NCBI GenBank assembly: GCA_949292635.1
Contig: CASEZY010000006.1
Location: forward strand, 1-64,000
Direction of reading: 5' to 3'
Length of the DNA: 64,000 bases
Origin: an uncultured Methanomassiliicoccales archaeon
Lineage (GTDB): Archaea > Thermoplasmatota > Thermoplasmata > Methanomassiliicoccales > Methanomethylophilaceae
Positions 16,837 to 24,438 of this stretch are shown piece by piece. The position numbers were made by a program, and so were the translations under genes. A model generated the notes under the pieces. It worked only from the letters and a program-made list of their open reading frames with translations. It did no database searches and had not been told where the DNA came from. How positions within the stretch are numbered: position 1 is the first letter of the stretch; every line of letters begins with the position of its first letter.

Positions 16837-17556
16837 TCACAGCAGGATGCGGGTGATGAGGCCGTCGTCCTCCCCGCATTCCGTCAGTTCCGGGACGGTG
16901 CCGCAGACGGCCATGCGGCCGCCTCCGATGGCGGAACAGCCGTCCACCCCCCGGATGGACGCGATCCTCTCCGCCGCCTCTTTGAGTTCTGATTCGGTGC
17001 ATGTGCCGACGAGATTCCCGAAGGCCGTGGCACATGCGTCCGCAAGCACAGGGTCGTCGGAGAACACTGTGCAGATGCCGCTCCTGCCGAAGGAGACGGA
17101 GGGACCCACCTTGCCGGAGGATGAGCATATCCCCACGATCCTCCCGGTGGGCGGGATGGAATATGCCAGATCGGAGAACCCGGGTTCGGAGGAGAACAGT
17201 CCTATGCGCACCTCCTCCGACGTGATCATGGCGATGTCCCCGCCGTTCTCCACGATTATGTGCCAGCACCCCTCGTCGACGGCGGCGCGAACGGCGTGAT
17301 ACGCCACCGCCCCCGCAACGGCAGCCATGGGCCCCACATTGGCGGAGACCGATGCCTGGCACATCCTCCTGATCAACGGATCATCGTCCTTAGACGGAGG
17401 CAGGGGGTCGTAGGTGATGCCGAAGAAAGGGTCCTCGGCGATCTTGGATTCGATCCTCTCCCTGGCGTCGTAGACCGCGTCCTTCACCGCTCTGAGGTAT
17501 CTCTCGTCGCAGACCACCGTGAGGGCGGTCTGTCTCACCTCGAAGTGCGTCCTCAT
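16837..17556 (-). CDS. UPF0280 (ApbE-like fold) protein, sulfide/homocysteine assimilation
   Basis: A 239-residue member of UPF0280 (COG2122). Visible family features are MRTHFEVRQTALTVVCDE at the start, SANVGPMAAVAGAVA, HIIVENGGDIA, GRIVGICSSSGKVGPSVSFG and VDGCSAIGGGRMAV. A homologue in Methanosarcina acetivorans (MA1715) is reported to help sulfide assimilation; its chemistry is unresolved. Here the gene is joined by an ATGA overlap to a NIL-ferredoxin gene and lies in the same operon as DUF39 and aspartate-semialdehyde dehydrogenase, which fits a role in homocysteine formation. The start is set by that overlap. Confidence 0.88.
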   Translation of the reverse strand: MRTHFEVRQTALTVVCDERYLRAVKDAVYDARERIESKIAEDPFFGITYDPLPPSKDDDPLIRRMCQASVSANVGPMAAVAGAVAYHAVRAAVDEGCWHIIVENGGDIAMITSEEVRIGLFSSEPGFSDLAYSIPPTGRIVGICSSSGKVGPSVSFGRSGICTVFSDDPVLADACATAFGNLVGTCTESELKEAAERIASIRGVDGCSAIGGGRMAVCGTVPELTECGEDDGLITRILL

Positions 17557-17954
17557 ATCGTGAGGCTGATGGCGTGGGTGGGACAGGATGTGAGGCAGGA
17601 CCCGCAGGCCACGCACTTCTGGAAGTCCAGGTGCACCTCCCAGTTGTCCCTGTCGATAGTGAACGCCCTGGAGGGGCAGATTGCCACGCAGGACCCGCAG
17701 TCGATGCACTTGTCGTGGTCCCTGGTGATGTGCTTGCTCAGCTCCATCACGCTGATGCCGAGGGACTGGACGTACTCGACGGCCTTGTTCAGGTCGTCCT
17801 CATCGCCCTTGAGCTTGAGGATGAGCACCCCTCCGCTGTCGTCCATCTCTGCCTTCAGAATGTTGGGTTCGATATCGAACCTGCTGACCAGCGTGTAGGT
17901 GACGGAGGACTGCATCTCCAGCTCGCTGAATTGGAACTTGTACTTCCTCTCCAT
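17553..17954 (-). CDS. NIL-domain plus 2x[4Fe-4S] ferredoxin protein
   Basis: 133 residues: a NIL domain of about 75 residues followed by two ferredoxin motifs (CIDCGSCVAICPSRAF and CVACGSCLTSCPTHAI). In methanogens this protein works with the DUF39 protein to turn aspartate semialdehyde and sulfide into homocysteine (homologues MA1822 and MA1821). The gene lies four bases after the DUF39 stop and overlaps the UPF0280 start by four bases, so the three are translated from one message. Confidence 0.92.
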   Translation of the reverse strand: MERKYKFQFSELEMQSSVTYTLVSRFDIEPNILKAEMDDSGGVLILKLKGDEDDLNKAVEYVQSLGISVMELSKHITRDHDKCIDCGSCVAICPSRAFTIDRDNWEVHLDFQKCVACGSCLTSCPTHAISLTI

Positions 17955-17958
17955 CTTA

Positions 17959-19107
17959 TCACTCCCTGATCTCCAGCGTCTTCACCGCACTGTGCTCCGG
18001 CAGCTTGGCCACCGGCTCGGTTATCGTGAACTCCCCGTGCTCGATCCAGTCCTTCAGGGTAGCGGCCACGATCCTGGCGTTCCTGTAGGATGACAGTGGC
18101 GAGGTGCGTATGGTCTGCCCGTCGTACTCGATCTTACCGCTCTTCAACTGGGCGTAGGTGTACTGTGCCAGCACCGGACGGCTCCTGCTGGTGACGCTGT
18201 AGTCGGTCAGGTTGGCGTAGATGTCCTCGTCGCTGATGGCGCAGTTCCTCATGATGTCCGCGTTGAGTATCGGTATGGGTATGCCGACGCCTATCGCCAG
18301 GGATATGCCGTATCCATAGATGTCCAGTCCGCGGACGAACCTGTGGCTCATCTGCTTCATGTCGCCGATGAGTGCCAGCGTCCTGCTTCCGCCCACCGGT
18401 ACGCCGTTCTTCTCGGGAACGGTGGTGTTGAACTGTGTGCCCTGCCAGGACACGTATCCCTCCCCTCCTCCGAAGAAGATCCTGGTGCCGATGCCGATGG
18501 TGGCTAGGTGGGGGTCGTTGAGCAGGGGGGACAGCTGTCCCGCGGAGCTGTAGTTGGCATTCTTCATCCTGGGCAGCAGCTTGCCCATGTAGGTGTGCAG
18601 GGTGCGGTCCGAGGTGTTCGTGGCGACCCCGTAGTTCTGATAGGAGTTGCGGGGGTTGTACAGGTACGCCTCGTTGATCTCGTCCAGGGTGAACGAGGTC
18701 TTGATGTTCTTCCTGACGTAGCAGTCGGTGCCGGGGCCCCAGGCTTCAAGGGACACCCTCTTGCCGGCCACCAGGTCCTCGATCACGAATCCTCCGCCGT
18801 AGGTGCGGTCGGTCTCGCTGACCTGGGTGGCGCCAACGTACGTGTCCACAGCGGCGAGTCCGCCGTAGCCCTCCACGCCGTTGATCATGATGTTGGTCAT
18901 GCGCAGCGGGGGGTCGCTGTGTCCGAAGTTGAGGAAAGCTCCAGAGGAGCACATGGCGCCGAAGGTGCCGGTGGTGACCACGTCGACCTCCTCGGCGGCC
19001 TTCTCCGCCCCTTTGCTCCTGACCAGGTCGATGACCTCCTCGGCGGTGTAGACCACCGCCTTGCCGGCCTTTATGCGCTCGTTGATCTCGGCGACCGTCT
19101 TCGACAG
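17959..19107 (-). CDS. DUF39 homocysteine biosynthesis protein, probable CTG start
   Basis: A COG1900/DUF39 protein (homologue MA1821) that forms homocysteine from aspartate semialdehyde and sulfide with the NIL-ferredoxin. Motifs seen are VVTTGTFGAMCSSGAFLNFGHSDPP with the conserved Cys, GGGFVIEDLVAGK, GIGTRIFFGGGEGYVSWQGTQFN and GGSRTLALIGDMKQM. The first ATG/GTG in frame (GTG 19056) would cut the expected start. Upstream in frame are TVAEINERIKAGKAV, which resembles family N-termini, then a CTG at 19107 preceded at five bases by GAGGTG. No ATG, GTG or TTG lies between this site and the asd stop, so a CTG start (382 residues) is proposed. Confidence 0.85.
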   Translation of the reverse strand: MSKTVAEINERIKAGKAVVYTAEEVIDLVRSKGAEKAAEEVDVVTTGTFGAMCSSGAFLNFGHSDPPLRMTNIMINGVEGYGGLAAVDTYVGATQVSETDRTYGGGFVIEDLVAGKRVSLEAWGPGTDCYVRKNIKTSFTLDEINEAYLYNPRNSYQNYGVATNTSDRTLHTYMGKLLPRMKNANYSSAGQLSPLLNDPHLATIGIGTRIFFGGGEGYVSWQGTQFNTTVPEKNGVPVGGSRTLALIGDMKQMSHRFVRGLDIYGYGISLAIGVGIPIPILNADIMRNCAISDEDIYANLTDYSVTSRSRPVLAQYTYAQLKSGKIEYDGQTIRTSPLSSYRNARIVAATLKDWIEHGEFTITEPVAKLPEHSAVKTLEIRE

Positions 19108-19116
19108 GGTATCACC

Positions 19117-20178
19117 TCAGATCAGCTTCTTGGCCACGGCCATCTCTGCGTTGAGGACCGAGCCGCCCGCACCGCCCCTGAGGGTGTTGTGGGACAGAGC
19201 GAAGATCTTGATGCATTCGTCTTTCTTCCTGACCCTTCCCACGGTGACGGCCATGCCCTTGGACCTGCCGGTCCCTCCGGCGAAGACGTCGAAGGCAGGC
19301 TGGGGGCGGTTGTTCTCGCTCCTGACGATGATGGGCTGCGGAGGAGCGGAAGGGAGGTCCAGCTTCTGGGGCTCTCCCCTGTAGGACTCCAGGGTCTTGA
19401 TCACGTCTTCGACGGAAGGCTCGGTGTCCATCCTCAGCACCAGGGACTCCAGGTGGCCGTCGACGACGGGCACCCTGGCACAGTTGGCGAACACTCTGAA
19501 CCCTGCGGGGACGAAGGACTTGTTCTCGTACTTCCCGAGCATCTTGGCCAGCTCGGACTCCATCTTCTCCTCCTCTCCGCCGATGTAGGGGATCACGTTC
19601 CCCACGGCGTCCAGGGAGGGTACTCCCGGGTATCCGGCGCCGGAGAGGGCCTGGTATGTGGACACATAGACCTCTTTCAGACCGTAGGCGTCGTCCATGG
19701 CCTTCAGCGGGGCGGCGATGCCGGTGGATGAGCAGTTGGCGTTGGTGATGATGAATCCGCCGTCCTTGAATGTGGGCTGGTCCTTCACGGACATCATGTG
19801 CTCCGGATTGACCTCCGGGATGAGGATGGGCACATCCTTGTCCATGCGGTGGGAGCCTGCGTTGGTGAACACGCCCACCCCCGCGTTGGCAAGTTCGGTC
19901 TCGGTGGGACCCGCCAGGTCGGAGGGGATGCCGCTGAAGGCGATCTTCGCCCTGTCGGCGATGCCCTTCACGTCCATGACTCTCATCTCCATGTCCAGGG
20001 TCTCTTCTCTGTACACATGGTCCCTGACCTTGAGCACGTCCCTGAGACGCTTGCCCTCGGACCTCTCGGAGGCGTACAGCCCCTCGATCTCGAAATAAGG
20101 GTGGTCCTCCAGCATCTCGATGAACCTTTGACCGATCATGCCGGTAGCACCCAGAACTGCAACTCCAATCCTCGCCAT
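19117..20178 (-). CDS. asd: Aspartate-semialdehyde dehydrogenase
   Basis: It reduces aspartyl phosphate to aspartate semialdehyde with NADPH. 353 residues, with the nucleotide-binding GVAVLGATGMIGQRF, the catalytic Cys motif ITNANCSSTG, TYQALSGAGYPG and the C-terminal SHNTLRGGAGGSVLNAE. It is the first gene of the operon asd-DUF39-NIL ferredoxin-UPF0280, so its product directly feeds the homocysteine-forming enzymes. ATG 20178 fits the family start. An inverted repeat, CACTTT-N5-AAAGTG, lies five bases upstream. Confidence 0.95.
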   Translation of the reverse strand: MARIGVAVLGATGMIGQRFIEMLEDHPYFEIEGLYASERSEGKRLRDVLKVRDHVYREETLDMEMRVMDVKGIADRAKIAFSGIPSDLAGPTETELANAGVGVFTNAGSHRMDKDVPILIPEVNPEHMMSVKDQPTFKDGGFIITNANCSSTGIAAPLKAMDDAYGLKEVYVSTYQALSGAGYPGVPSLDAVGNVIPYIGGEEEKMESELAKMLGKYENKSFVPAGFRVFANCARVPVVDGHLESLVLRMDTEPSVEDVIKTLESYRGEPQKLDLPSAPPQPIIVRSENNRPQPAFDVFAGGTGRSKGMAVTVGRVRKKDECIKIFALSHNTLRGGAGGSVLNAEMAVAKKLI

Positions 20179-20183
20179 GATAT

Positions 20184-20200
20184 CACTTTTCGCGAAAGTG
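20184..20200. promoter_or_regulatory. Inverted repeat in the asd leader
   Basis: CACTTT-TCGCG-AAAGTG lies 6-22 bases before the asd ATG and overlaps the likely ribosome site GTGAT. It could be an operator or a translation-controlling hairpin. A TATA-like run (minus strand CTTTTTAATACT) is at about 20229-20240. Confidence 0.4.
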
Positions 20201-20250
20201 CGGAATGTCATCCGCAGTTATTCGTAGTATTAAAAAGGATTGTGTCAATA

Positions 20251-20268
20251 ATATTCTTAAAAGAATAT
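20251..20268. repeat. AT-rich perfect inverted repeat upstream of asd
   Basis: ATATTCTT-AA-AAGAATAT has 8-bp perfect arms. It lies upstream of the asd TATA-like element and just after the GC-rich hairpin that follows chorismate mutase. It may be an upstream operator of the asd operon or part of the terminator region. Confidence 0.35.
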
Positions 20269-20273
20269 CGAAC

Positions 20274-20289
20274 CGCCGGCTGGCCGGCG
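20274..20289 (-). terminator. GC hairpin after the chorismate mutase gene
   Basis: CGCCGGC-TG-GCCGGCG forms a 7-bp stem immediately after the chorismate mutase stop (20293). On the minus strand an AT-rich stretch with TTCTTTT follows. It probably ends that transcript before the asd promoter. Confidence 0.5.
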
Positions 20290-20292
20290 TGT

Positions 20293-20562
20293 TCAGAAGT
20301 AGTTGGACTGACGCTCCTTGGAGATCTTCAGCAACAGCCTGGCGATCTGTTCGGCCTCCTCCTTGGAGAGGCTGACCTCCTCGCAAAGCTCGTGGTATCT
20401 GTTGATGACCTCCTCCTCCTTCTGCTGATCCCAGGAAGTCTTGCCCTCCTGCTTTTTGGCCTCGGCAAGCTTGTCTGCAATCTCCATGCGGACCGCGATG
20501 CTCTCGATGATGTCCTGGTCGATCTCCTCGATCATGGCTCTGAGTTCCTCTGTGTCCGTCAT
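20293..20562 (-). CDS. Chorismate mutase, AroQ class
   Basis: An 89-residue all-helical enzyme that converts chorismate to prephenate for Phe and Tyr. Family features are ELRAMIEEIDQDIIESIAVRMEIADKLAEAKK with the active-site Arg and Lys, the middle stretch WDQQKEEEVINRYHEL, and the last helix EEAEQIARLLLKISKERQ. The start ATG 20562 has GGGGGAG upstream, and a TATA box (coding strand CTTATATACA, 20591-20600) precedes it. It is divergent from an ACT-domain regulator. Confidence 0.9.
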   Translation of the reverse strand: MTDTEELRAMIEEIDQDIIESIAVRMEIADKLAEAKKQEGKTSWDQQKEEEVINRYHELCEEVSLSKEEAEQIARLLLKISKERQSNYF

Positions 20563-20616
20563 CTTAACCGAACTCCCCCGACACCATAGATGTATATAAG
20601 GGATAACACTGTGTAT

Positions 20617-20636
20617 AATGTACAAAATTGTTCATT
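20617..20636. promoter_or_regulatory. Perfectly symmetric operator between chorismate mutase and the ACT regulator
   Basis: AATG-N-ACAA-AA-TTGT-N-CATT is a 20-base interrupted palindrome with 9-base arms (one unpaired position per arm). It is placed midway between the TATA box of chorismate mutase (20591-20600) and that of the ACT regulator (about 20647-20656). This is the position expected for an operator acting on both genes. The binding protein may be the neighbouring regulator; that is inference. Confidence 0.55.
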
Positions 20637-20677
20637 TCTGAGTAGCTTTTAATATTCATTTAACGATAATCGATAAC

Positions 20678-21175
20678 ATGGAGTATCTTGAGAAGTGTTT
20701 CAAGGGATTCCCGTCCCAGGAGAAGGTGGTAACCCTCCTCATGGCGTCGGGAATACGGGTGGTCGATGGAGTCGCCTACAGCAACGACATCGAGCTCTCC
20801 GATTCGGCCATCGGCCGCGCCGCAGGCGTGGACCGCAGGGTCGTAAGGTCCACTCTCGAGAAGATCGACTCCAACCCGCGGTTGAAGAGCCTGTTCTCCA
20901 AGATGATATCGATAGCCCTCCTGTCCGATGCATCATCCGAGTTGGGCTGCACCACCGTGGAGATAGTCCCTGAGAACGCCAGGATGCCCGGGATCCTGGC
21001 CGAGGTCACCGCCACCGTCTACCGTGCCGGGGTATCGGTGAGGCAGGCTGTGGTGGTGGATCACGGATACTCCGGAGAGCAACACCTGGTCCTGGTCTTG
21101 GACGGCAAGTTCCCCTCGGAGTACATGCCGGCCCTCAGGAGCTGCACCGGAGTCCGCAGCGTGACGCTGAGGTGA
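20678..21175 (+). CDS. ACT-domain amino-acid metabolism regulator (COG2061-like)
   Basis: 165 residues. The N-terminal part (about 1-75) has a helix-turn-helix-like stretch (DSAIGRAAGVDRRVVRSTLEKI). The C-terminal part (about 90-165) is an ACT ligand-binding domain (PGILAEVTATVYRAGVSVRQAVVVD). Archaeal proteins of this type are predicted amino-acid-responsive regulators. A TATA-like TTTTAATATT lies about 28 bases before ATG 20678, consistent with a leaderless message. It is divergent from chorismate mutase with a palindrome between them, suggesting control of aromatic synthesis. Confidence 0.8.
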   Translation: MEYLEKCFKGFPSQEKVVTLLMASGIRVVDGVAYSNDIELSDSAIGRAAGVDRRVVRSTLEKIDSNPRLKSLFSKMISIALLSDASSELGCTTVEIVPENARMPGILAEVTATVYRAGVSVRQAVVVDHGYSGEQHLVLVLDGKFPSEYMPALRSCTGVRSVTLR

Positions 21176-21231
21176 TCTTCAAACGATGGGTCCGCCCGGA
21201 TGCGCACCCCCCTCGCGTGTCCTTATCGGGC

Positions 21232-24200
21232 TCAGACGTGGAAGTCCTTCATGCTGCGAACGCCGACCCTGCCGCTCCTGGCGACCCTGATGGCGGCCAC
21301 GGCGATGTTGGCGCCCTGCACGGTGGTCATGGAAGGTATCTCCAGTTCCACGGCGAGACGGCGCATGGTGCTTCCGTCCCTGATTGCACCGGAGCGTAGC
21401 GACGGGGTGTTGATGATCAGATTGATCTTGCCCTGACGCATGAGGGTCAATCCGTCGATGCCCTTGTTCTCCTTGATCTTGAAGACCGTGGTCACCTGCA
21501 GGCCGTTGTTCCTCAGGAAGGTGGACGTGCCCTTGGTGGCGTATATCTCGAAGCCCATCTCCGCCAGTGCCTTGGCGGCGGGGAGGATGTTGGGCTTGTC
21601 CTCGTCGTTGACGGTTATGTAAACACCGCCCTCGGTGGGAAGCTTGTCCCCTGCGGCGATGAGCGCCTTGTAGCATGCGGTGTCGAAGTCCTCGTCGATA
21701 CCCATGACCTCGCCGGTGGATTTCATCTCAGGGGTGAGGATCGAATCCACACCGACCAGCTTCAGGAAGGGGAACACGGACGCCTTGATGGCATAGTGGT
21801 CCAGGGTCTTGTATCCCGAACCGAGGCCCAGCTCCTTCAGGGTCTTGCCCAGCATGATCTGCGTGCTCATCTTCGCCAGCGGGATGCCGGTGGCCTTGGA
21901 TATGAACGGCACCGTTCTGGACGACCTGGGGTTGGCCTCGATCATGTAGATCTTGTCGTCCTTGACGGCAAGCTGCAGGTTCATGAGTCCCTTGATCTGC
22001 AGTGCAAGTGCGACCTTGCGGGAGATGTCCAGTACCTCTTCGATGTTCTTTTCGGAGAGGGTGAAGGGAGGCAGCACCATGGTGGCGTCACCGGAGTGCA
22101 CACCAGCGTACTCCACGTGTTCCATGATGCCTCCGACGAACACATCGGTGCCGTCGCAGAGCAGGTCCACGTCCAGCTCTATCGCTTTGGTCAGATACCT
22201 GTCGATGAGGATCGGGTGGTTCCTGGATACCTTCACAGCGGTCTCGACGTATGTCTTCAGCTCGTCGGTGGAGTAGACGATCTCCATCGCCCTTCCTCCC
22301 AGAACGTACGACGGCCTGACGAGTACGGGGTATCCGATGCCCTCGGCGATGGCCTTGGCCTCCTCGAAGGAGTAACCGGTGCCGGACTCGGGCTGGTTGA
22401 TCTTGAGCTCGTCCATCAGCTTGGAGAATCTTCTCCTGTCCTCGGCCACGTCCATCATGTCCGGGCTGGTGCCCAGGATCTTGGTGTTGGTGCCCTTGAG
22501 GGCGTTCTCCAGATCCACTGCGAGGTTCACGCTGGTCTGTCCGCCGTACTGGCAGATCACACCGTCGGCCTTCTCCGCCTCCACGATGTTCAGAACATCC
22601 TCCAGGGTGAGGGGCTCGAAGTACAGCCTGTCGGAGATGTCGAAGTCGGTGGACACGGTTTCCGGGTTGTTGTTGATGATGACCGCGTCGACACCCGCAT
22701 CCTGCAGGGCCATGACGCTGTGAACGCAGCTGTAGTCGAACTCGATGCCCTGTCCGATCCTGATGGGGCCTCCGCCGATGATGACCACGCTCTTCTTGTC
22801 GGGGTCGCGGCGGTGCTCACTGCTATTGCCGTAGGTGGAGTAGAAGTAAGGCGTCCTGGCCTCGAACTCTCCGGCGCAGGTGTCGACCATCTTGTAAACG
22901 GGTATGATCCCGGCGTCCTTGCGGGCCCTTCTTACGCTCATCTCGTCGGAGCCGGTGAGCTTGGCGATGACCGCATCGGCGAAGCCCATGTGCTTCGCCT
23001 CCTTCAGGAGTTCGGGTGTCAGGGGACCCTTGGAGAGCTTGGACTCCATATCCACGATGTTCTTCACCTTGAGGACGAAGAACTTGTCCCACTGGGCCAG
23101 CGAGGATACCTCCTCCGGGGACATGCCCCTCCTCAGCGCCTCGGCGATGGCGAAGATGCGCCTGTCGGTGGCGTGCACGAGCTCCTCGCGGATCTCGGCG
23201 TCGGTCATGTCCACCCTGTCCAGGTGCATGACCCCGATCTCCAGGGACCTGACTCCCTTGAGGATGGCCTCCTCGAAGGTGCGTCCGATGGCCATGATCT
23301 CGCCGGTGGACTTCATCTGGGTTCCCAGGTGCCTGTCCACGGTGCGGAACTTGTCGAAGGGCCACCTGGGGATCTTCAGCACCACGTAGTCTATGGCGGG
23401 CTCGAAAGCGGCGTAGGTGGTGCCGGTGACCTTGTTGGGGATCTCGTCCAGGGTGTATCCCACGGCGATCTTCGCCGAGACCCTGGCGATGGGGTATCCG
23501 GTGGCCTTGGAGGCCAGCGCGGAGGATCTCGACACACGGGGGTTGACCTCGATGACGCGGTAGTCCCCGTTGGCGGGGTTGAATGCGAACTGGACGTTGC
23601 AGCCGCCCTCGATGTTCAGGGTCCTGATGATCTTCAGGGACGCGTCCCTCAGGCGCTGGTGGTCGTCGTCGGAGAGGGTGAGGCAGGGCGCACACACGAT
23701 GCTCTCGCCGGTGTGGATGCCCATGGCGTCCAGGTTCTCCATGTTACAGATGATGATGCAGTTGTCGTTGTGGTCGCGCATCACCTCGTACTCGTACTCC
23801 TTCCATCCCAGGACGCTCTCCTCGATGAGCACCTGGTGGATACGGGAGTAGGCGAGACCGCGGCCGCAGATGTCCTTCAGCTCCTCCTCGTCGTAGGCGA
23901 TGCCTCCGCCGGTGCCTCCAAGGGTGTATGCAGGTCTAACCAGAACGGGGTACCTGCCGATGGCGTTGGCGGCCTCGATCGCCTCGTCGATGCTGGTGAC
24001 CGTCCTGCTCATGGGTACGGGCTCACCGATCCTCTCCATGGTCTCCTTGAACAGCTCCCTGTCCTCGGACATGGCGATGGCCTCGGGCTGTGTCCCGAGA
24101 AGGTGCACGCCCAATCTGTCCAGGGTGCCGTTCTCCGCCAGCTCGGAGCAGATGTTCAGGGCGGTCTGTCCGCCCATGCCGGCCATGATGCCGTCCACGC

Positions 24201-24438
24201 CCTCCTTCTCGATGATCTTGGCCACGATGTCCGCCTGCAGCGGCTCTATGTAAACGGAATCCGCCATGTCCAGGTCCGTCTGAATGGTGGCGGGGTTGGA
24301 GTTGACCAGAACGGTATGATAACCCTCCTCCCTCAGGGACTTGCACGCCTGGGATCCGGAGAAGTCGAACTCCGCTGCCTGACCGATCACGATGGGGCCG
24401 GAGCCGATGACCATGAGCTTCTTGTAATCCTTCCTCAT
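21232..24438 (-). CDS. carB: Carbamoyl-phosphate synthase large subunit CarB
   Basis: It makes carbamoyl phosphate from ammonia, bicarbonate and two ATP for pyrimidines and arginine. At 1068 residues it is full length, with two homologous ATP-grasp halves. Each half opens with a PIVIGQ/PIRIGQ-type strand (GSGPIVIGQAAEFDFSG and GGGPIRIGQGIEFDYS), and each contains VLVRPAYTLGGTGGG/VLVRPSYVLGGRAM and EVNPRVSRSSALASKATG/EANPRSSRTVPFISKATG. The C-terminal MGS-like allosteric domain (GGVYITVNDEDKPNILPAAKALAE) is present. It overlaps carA by four bases. Confidence 0.97.
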   Translation of the reverse strand: MRKDYKKLMVIGSGPIVIGQAAEFDFSGSQACKSLREEGYHTVLVNSNPATIQTDLDMADSVYIEPLQADIVAKIIEKEGVDGIMAGMGGQTALNICSELAENGTLDRLGVHLLGTQPEAIAMSEDRELFKETMERIGEPVPMSRTVTSIDEAIEAANAIGRYPVLVRPAYTLGGTGGGIAYDEEELKDICGRGLAYSRIHQVLIEESVLGWKEYEYEVMRDHNDNCIIICNMENLDAMGIHTGESIVCAPCLTLSDDDHQRLRDASLKIIRTLNIEGGCNVQFAFNPANGDYRVIEVNPRVSRSSALASKATGYPIARVSAKIAVGYTLDEIPNKVTGTTYAAFEPAIDYVVLKIPRWPFDKFRTVDRHLGTQMKSTGEIMAIGRTFEEAILKGVRSLEIGVMHLDRVDMTDAEIREELVHATDRRIFAIAEALRRGMSPEEVSSLAQWDKFFVLKVKNIVDMESKLSKGPLTPELLKEAKHMGFADAVIAKLTGSDEMSVRRARKDAGIIPVYKMVDTCAGEFEARTPYFYSTYGNSSEHRRDPDKKSVVIIGGGPIRIGQGIEFDYSCVHSVMALQDAGVDAVIINNNPETVSTDFDISDRLYFEPLTLEDVLNIVEAEKADGVICQYGGQTSVNLAVDLENALKGTNTKILGTSPDMMDVAEDRRRFSKLMDELKINQPESGTGYSFEEAKAIAEGIGYPVLVRPSYVLGGRAMEIVYSTDELKTYVETAVKVSRNHPILIDRYLTKAIELDVDLLCDGTDVFVGGIMEHVEYAGVHSGDATMVLPPFTLSEKNIEEVLDISRKVALALQIKGLMNLQLAVKDDKIYMIEANPRSSRTVPFISKATGIPLAKMSTQIMLGKTLKELGLGSGYKTLDHYAIKASVFPFLKLVGVDSILTPEMKSTGEVMGIDEDFDTACYKALIAAGDKLPTEGGVYITVNDEDKPNILPAAKALAEMGFEIYATKGTSTFLRNNGLQVTTVFKIKENKGIDGLTLMRQGKINLIINTPSLRSGAIRDGSTMRRLAVELEIPSMTTVQGANIAVAAIRVARSGRVGVRSMKDFHV

